Of a stretch of DNA of 61,773 bases, positions 58,168-61,773 are shown in pieces. This DNA comes from Dysgonomonadaceae bacterium PH5-43. GTDB lineage: Bacteria; Bacteroidota; Bacteroidia; Bacteroidales; Azobacteroidaceae. The number at the start of each line of letters is the position of its first letter. Within the stretch, counting starts at the first letter, position 1. Location: the NCBI GenBank assembly GCA_029916745.1, contig JARXWK010000021.1:1-61773 (forward strand), given 5' to 3'. A model generated the notes under the pieces. The model saw nothing but the letters and a program-made list of their open reading frames with translations. It had not been told where the DNA came from and searched no databases. The translations under genes and the position numbers were made by a program.

Positions 58168-59094
58168 TTAACTTTTGAATAAAACTCCTGTAGTTTTCAA
58201 TTCATTAACAATACTATCTAATATACCATTTATAAAATTGCTACTATTAGGCGTACTATAAAAATGAGCTAAATCTATGTATTCATTCAAAGAAACACTA
58301 ACAGGAATTGAGGGAAAGTTTTTAATTTCTGATAAAGCTGTCTGCATTATATACAAATCCATTTGAGCTATTCTATCTATATCCCAATTTTTTATTTGTT
58401 TATCTATCAAGTTTTGAGTTTCTTCGTGCTCAAGAATAGATTTATGCAACAAAGTTACAGCAAACTGCAAATCATCGTTGCTTTTATACATTGGGAGCAA
58501 CTCTTGCTCTTCGCCGTTTTCGCTATTAAAACTTTTAATAGTTTTCACAACAAACGTTGCCACTACGCCGAAATCACTATCCCAATAAATATCTTTATCT
58601 TGTAGTAAATCTTCGAGTTCTTCATTTTTAAGAATAATATTCTTGAAAATTTTTCTCCAGAACTCTTTGTCCGACTCATAAACATCTGGCGATTGTAAAT
58701 ATTCTTTGTAAATATCAGAACTTAAAATCTCTTTTAATAAGTTACGGAGCAAAAACATATCATCGTCCGACCACACACTTCCATTATTATTAATAAAAGA
58801 AACCAGCGTTTTATTTAATCTAAGCTGCTCGGCAAACTTATTGTCTATAAACCGAGTGTTGGGGTTTAACTCTTGTTCAGTAGGGAGGTATTTATATTTT
58901 AGAGCATCTAATCTTTTTTGCTCAACATCAGTAAGAACTACTATCAACTGAAGCAAGTACAAATATAAATCGTACGATCTCTGCAAACTCTTTATCAACT
59001 CCTTCTCTGCACTTTTTATATCTCCTGAACGTTTCAAATAGTAAGCATAAACTACCTGAAGAACTTTAATACGAATAAGAACACGATTAATCAT
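58168..59094 (-). CDS. nusB: Transcription antitermination factor NusB, long Bacteroidetes form
   Basis: 308 residues, about twice the E. coli protein. The C-terminal ~130 residues contain the NusB fold (DRIAQMDLYIMQTALSEIKN; VSVSLNEYIDLAHFYSTPNS). The N-terminal RVLIRIKVLQVVYAYY also looks NusB-like, with a helical insertion between. The extended form is typical of Bacteroidetes. A minus-strand TACCTTTG (plus 59125-59132) lies 30 nt upstream and heads the nusB-yajC-ybbR-coaE run. Confidence 0.92.
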   Translation of the reverse strand: MINRVLIRIKVLQVVYAYYLKRSGDIKSAEKELIKSLQRSYDLYLYLLQLIVVLTDVEQKRLDALKYKYLPTEQELNPNTRFIDNKFAEQLRLNKTLVSFINNNGSVWSDDDMFLLRNLLKEILSSDIYKEYLQSPDVYESDKEFWRKIFKNIILKNEELEDLLQDKDIYWDSDFGVVATFVVKTIKSFNSENGEEQELLPMYKSNDDLQFAVTLLHKSILEHEETQNLIDKQIKNWDIDRIAQMDLYIMQTALSEIKNFPSIPVSVSLNEYIDLAHFYSTPNSSNFINGILDSIVNELKTTGVLFKS

Positions 59095-59124
59095 TACTTA
59101 AATAACATCTTATTTATTTAGGCG

Positions 59125-59132
59125 CAAAGGTA
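59125..59132 (-). promoter_or_regulatory. Putative -7 box for nusB operon
   Basis: The minus strand reads TACCTTTG, 30 nt upstream of the nusB ATG. No clear -33 TTG at the right distance. Confidence 0.55.
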
Positions 59133-59267
59133 ATCTTTTTTTTGATTAAGTAACGCCACTAAGAACTTTTATGAATGCTAAATTTAATTTTAGCTCCGAA
59201 AATTTGTATAATTTAAGAACTATAACTAAATTTGTATAATTTGACAACTATACAATAACTTTATATC

Positions 59268-59624
59268 ATGGATAACACAAAAAGCTATTTCAAGAACGAC
59301 AAAAAAGAAAATGACATTCTTTTTTCTAAGTCTATAAACGCAGGAAAACGTATTTACTACTTAGATGTAAAACAAAATCGAAAAGGAGAGTTATTTTTGG
59401 TTGTTACTGAAAGTAAGAAAGTAAGCAAAGAAGACAATCCTAACGATGTGTTTTTCGAAAAGCACAAAATATTTCTATACAAAGAGGATTTCGATAAATT
59501 TACCGATGCCCTAACCAATGCAATAGACTATATTAAAGAAAACAACACGGTTGATTTTGTTCCAAGACAAGAAAACACAGACTTTTCCTTTGAAAATAAA
59601 ATAAACATTGACGATTTATTATAA
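59268..59624 (+). CDS. PUR-alpha-like (DUF3276) nucleic-acid-binding protein
   Basis: 118 residues of the PUR domain family (SINAGKRIYYLDVKQNRKGE; LFLVVTESKKV; KIFLYKEDFDKFTDALTNAI). Bacteroidetes and spirochaete members bind single-stranded DNA or RNA. It is monocistronic or shares a promoter with rplY. The upstream region has two TTTGTATAATTTG-type direct repeats (59203-59213 and 59230-59242), which may be promoter or operator elements. Confidence 0.9.
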   Translation: MDNTKSYFKNDKKENDILFSKSINAGKRIYYLDVKQNRKGELFLVVTESKKVSKEDNPNDVFFEKHKIFLYKEDFDKFTDALTNAIDYIKENNTVDFVPRQENTDFSFENKINIDDLL

Positions 59625-59641
59625 AAAAACAATTATCTTTG
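59608..59641 (+). promoter_or_regulatory. Promoter of rplY-pth-S4
   Basis: TTG (59608-59610) is followed, after 23 nt, by TATCTTTG (59634-59641), matching TAnnTTTG. It lies at the end of the PUR-alpha gene, leaving a ~75-nt leader before rplY. Confidence 0.6.
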
Positions 59642-59719
59642 CAGCCGCTTTTATAATTTCCGTGTGATGGGAGATTAAGAGCAATATCTTAATTTTGAGT
59701 AACACAAACAATTTAGAAA

Positions 59720-60295
59720 ATGAAAACATTTAATTTAGAAGGATCTCTAAGAGACCTAACAGGTAAAAAAGCTGCAAAAGCTTATCGTAAAGAATCATTA
59801 GTACCTTGCGTATTATACGGAGGTGAAACTGTTGTACACTTCTCTGTAGAAAAAGAAGGTATCCGTAAAATGATTTACTCTCCTGAAGTATTTATTACTA
59901 ATCTTACTATCGACGGTAAAACTTGTACTGCTATCCTTAAAGACGCTCAGTATCACCCAGTAACAGACGAATTACTTCACGCAGACTTTTTACAAATATT
60001 CGAAGACAAACCTGTGGTTTATGCTATACCTGTTGTTCTTGAAGGACTTGCAGAAGGTGTTAAAGCTGGGGGTAAACTTTCTCTTGAAATGAGAAAACTT
60101 AAAGTTAAAGGACTATACAAAAACTTCCCTGAAAAGTTAGTTATCAACATTACTAACTTAGGCTTAGGAAAAACAATCCAAGTAGGTGCTTTATCTTTCG
60201 ACAATTTAGAATTATTAAACGCTAAAGATAACGTTGTTGCAGCTGTTAAGCTTACTCGTGCTGCTCGTGGTGCTGCTGCAAAACAACAATCGTAA
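59720..60295 (+). CDS. rplY: 50S ribosomal protein L25, long (Ctc) form
   Basis: 191 residues. The N-terminal 5S rRNA-binding domain ([20 protein letters not shown]) and C-terminal TL5/Ctc beta domain are both present. The A/R-rich tail is normal. It starts about 78 nt after its promoter and is followed by pth at 5 nt. Confidence 0.95.
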   Translation: MKTFNLEGSLRDLTGKKAAKAYRKESLVPCVLYGGETVVHFSVEKEGIRKMIYSPEVFITNLTIDGKTCTAILKDAQYHPVTDELLHADFLQIFEDKPVVYAIPVVLEGLAEGVKAGGKLSLEMRKLKVKGLYKNFPEKLVINITNLGLGKTIQVGALSFDNLELLNAKDNVVAAVKLTRAARGAAAKQQS

Positions 60296-60300
60296 TATTT

Positions 60301-60864
60301 ATGAAGTATTTAATTGCTGGCTTAGGAAACATAGGTCGGGAATACGAAAATACTCGCCATAATATAGGTTTTATGATATTGGACGCTTTAGCTAAAGCGT
60401 CCAATGTTGTTTTTACAGATAAACGTTATGGCGCTGTAGCCGAAATGAAAATCAAAAACAAACAGCTAATACTGCTTAAGCCTTCTACCTATATGAACTT
60501 AAGCGGAAATGCTGTTCGCTATTGGCTGCAAAAAGAAAACATTCCCGTAGAAAACCTATTAATATTAGTAGACGACATAGCTTTGCCGTTTGGCTCTTTG
60601 CGCCTAAAAACCAAAGGTAGCGATGCCGGACACAATGGATTAAAACACATTCAAGAAACTTTAGGGTCTTCGACTTATAGTCGTTTACGTTTTGGCATAG
60701 GTAACGACTACCCTACTGGCTGTCAGATAGATTATGTTTTGGGAGAATTCTCTGAAGAAGAACAAAAACTACTACCCGAAAGAATAAGCAAATCAAGCGA
60801 TATTATAAAAAGCTTTGCTCTTGCTGGCGCACAAATAACAATGAATCAGTACAATAAAAAATGA
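60301..60864 (+). CDS. pth: Peptidyl-tRNA hydrolase
   Basis: 187 residues. [19 protein letters not shown] contains the catalytic His. [15 protein letters not shown] and [14 protein letters not shown] are the other signatures. It recycles peptidyl-tRNA. The stop overlaps the S4-protein ATG by 4 nt. Confidence 0.97.
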   Translation: MKYLIAGLGNIGREYENTRHNIGFMILDALAKASNVVFTDKRYGAVAEMKIKNKQLILLKPSTYMNLSGNAVRYWLQKENIPVENLLILVDDIALPFGSLRLKTKGSDAGHNGLKHIQETLGSSTYSRLRFGIGNDYPTGCQIDYVLGEFSEEEQKLLPERISKSSDIIKSFALAGAQITMNQYNKK

Positions 60865-61235
60865 ACGAAGCTCGCATCGACAAATGGCTATGGGCAACTC
60901 GCATCTTCAAAACAAGAAGTATTGCCGTTGAAGAATGCAAGAAAAACAGAGTGTTGATAAACAACACTGCCGTTAAGCCTTCGCGAATGATTAAAGTTGG
61001 CGACATTATAGATGTTAAGAAACCGCCAATAACATACAAATACAAAGTGCTTGCCCTCACCACAAATAGATTAGGCGCGAAATTAGTTCCAGAATATTTA
61101 GAAAACATTACCCCCGAAGAACAATACGAAATACTGGAACTTCAAAAAATCAATGGATTTATAAATAGAGCCAAAGGAACTGGCAGACCAACCAAGAAAG
61201 AACGCCGCGATTTAGACAGTTTTATCAACGAATAA
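60861..61235 (+). CDS. S4-domain RNA-binding protein (Hsp15-like)
   Basis: 124 residues. The S4 domain at the N-terminus ([39 protein letters not shown]) resembles Hsp15/YrfH. The C-terminal tail is basic ([19 protein letters not shown]). It probably acts on stalled 50S subunits, fitting its coupling to pth. Its TAA stop lies right at the start of repeat copy D. Confidence 0.88.
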   Translation: MNEARIDKWLWATRIFKTRSIAVEECKKNRVLINNTAVKPSRMIKVGDIIDVKKPPITYKYKVLALTTNRLGAKLVPEYLENITPEEQYEILELQKINGFINRAKGTGRPTKKERRDLDSFINE

Positions 61236-61501
61236 TGCAAAGCTTCACTTAGGGTCGTCTCTCTTAGTAGAGACCCCTTGACTCTCTTAGTAGAGACCCG
61301 AGGTCTCTCTTAGTAGAAAGGCGAGCCCTCTCTACTATAAGAGATGAGGTGCTTTAAGTACAAAGACGATACCGTTCTACTAAGAGCGACAGGGGGTATC
61401 TAATAAGAGAGAACCCACCTCTATACTAACAACCACAAGGGGTATCTAATAAGAAACAACTCGCACTTATACTTACAACAACAAGACACTTATACCAAGA
61501 C
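61235..61501 (+). repeat. Copy D of 23-bp phased array element (array half only)
   Basis: It opens with AATGCAAAGCTTCACTTAGG immediately at the S4 gene stop. Units start at 61261, 61284, 61307, 61332, (degenerate ~61354), 61377, 61400, 61423, 61446, 61469 and 61492. The spacing is 23 bp except a 25-bp step at the core switch after unit 3. The first three units have the TAGT core. Units become more degenerate toward the right but keep phase. The 3' half of copies A and C is missing. Confidence 0.9.
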
Positions 61502-61534
61502 TTCATCAAACTACATCAAAAAAAATATTTCACT

Positions 61535-61623
<89 letters not shown>

Positions 61624-61697
61624 AAGCTTGCTCGTGTCAATTATATTAACTTTCTTTGTTGTGTATTATCTTAAAATTACGTGAGTTCGATATAAGA

Positions 61698-61773
61698 TTA
61701 GAATAAAGCAAGCTGCATGTCCTCTACATAATCAACTTTGATGGCAGGCTTCTTAGGCAGAAAGCTATATGCT
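61698..61773 (-). CDS. C-terminus of an unidentified gene (cut by window end)
   Basis: The minus-strand frame entering from the window edge reads AYSFLPKKPAIKVDYVED then MQLALF and stops at 61698-61700. Only 24 codons are visible. I do not recognise the family. It converges on the S4 gene, with copy D and the GATA tract between them. Confidence 0.55.
   Translation of the reverse strand, partial: AYSFLPKKPAIKVDYVEDMQLALF

Noticed and set aside
11308-61501. Arrays A-D and the 35060-35189 array as CRISPR
   Set aside because: The repeat-plus-spacer unit is only 23 bp, spacers are ~13 nt or less and are shared between copies, and no cas gene is in the window.
11308-61501. CTACTAAC/CTACTAAG cores as intron branch-point-like signals
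   Set aside because: The resemblance to the yeast branch site is chance. No group II intron domains or maturase are present.

Overview
This 61.8-kb window looks like the chromosome of an AT-rich member of the Bacteroidetes, most likely order Bacteroidales. The signs are a type IX secretion (T9SS) C-terminal sorting domain on a C10 protease, TAnnTTTG-type -7 promoter boxes, Bacteroidetes-restricted families (DUF5606, the PUR-alpha/DUF3276 protein, a 308-residue NusB, a glycine-lipid acyltransferase pair) and familiar Bacteroidales gene neighbourhoods. I cannot name the genus from sequence alone. Most genes are core housekeeping genes. The unusual content sits in the intergenic regions.

Layout. 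1-350: tail of an ISL3-like transposase, then tRNA-Pro(TGG). 0.5-7.6 kb: aspS, an RseC-like gene and a complete Rnf complex (rnfBCDGEA), closed by a hairpin. 7.7-11 kb, minus strand: thrS-infC-rpmI-rplT. 11-12 kb: repeat copy A. 11.9-21.6 kb, minus strand: one long run yqgF-def-two Wza-like lipoproteins-Wzc-like tyrosine kinase-TPR protein-C10 protease-tiny lipoprotein. 21.7-24.1 kb: FemAB-like acyltransferase and the initiating sugar-phosphate transferase of exopolysaccharide synthesis. 24.2-26.8 kb: two tandem rhomboid proteases and a membrane-anchored EEP phosphatase/nuclease. 26.9-27.2 kb: repeat copy B. 27.3-34.8 kb, minus strand: GH31-dockerin-cohesin protein, uvrB, fhs. 34.8-35.2 kb: a 236-bp structured palindrome and a second short-palindrome array. 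35.4-44.2 kb: lipoprotein, speA, xth, histidine kinase, then yceD-rpmF-fabH-era-der. 44.4-51.5 kb, minus strand: LysE, mdh, metH, smpB, a Yip1-like protein and a lipoprotein. 51.6-52.1 kb: repeat copy C. 52.3-54.6 kb: glycine-lipid pair and rlmH. 54.7-59.1 kb, minus strand: OmpA lipoprotein, two Bacteroidetes hypotheticals, coaE, ybbR, yajC, nusB. 59.3-61.2 kb: PUR-alpha protein, rplY, pth, S4 protein. 61.2-61.6 kb: repeat copy D and a (GATA)22 microsatellite. The end holds the C-terminus of an unidentified minus-strand gene.

The most interesting observation is a dispersed family of non-coding arrays (copies A-D). Each has 10-11 units at a nearly rigid 23-bp spacing, built from the palindrome-like core CTCT-ACTA-AGAG plus a spacer of about 13 nt. 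The leading units carry the 4-nt core in the reverse-complement state (TAGT), and the number of such units differs in every copy: A 0, B 1, C 2, D 3. Two copies continue into a further ~200-bp conserved non-coding 3' half. A separate 22-23-bp palindrome array (GTTTC...GAAAC) lies next to a 26-bp perfect inverted repeat that encloses five hairpins. None of this matches CRISPR, an insertion sequence or coding repeats that I can recognise.
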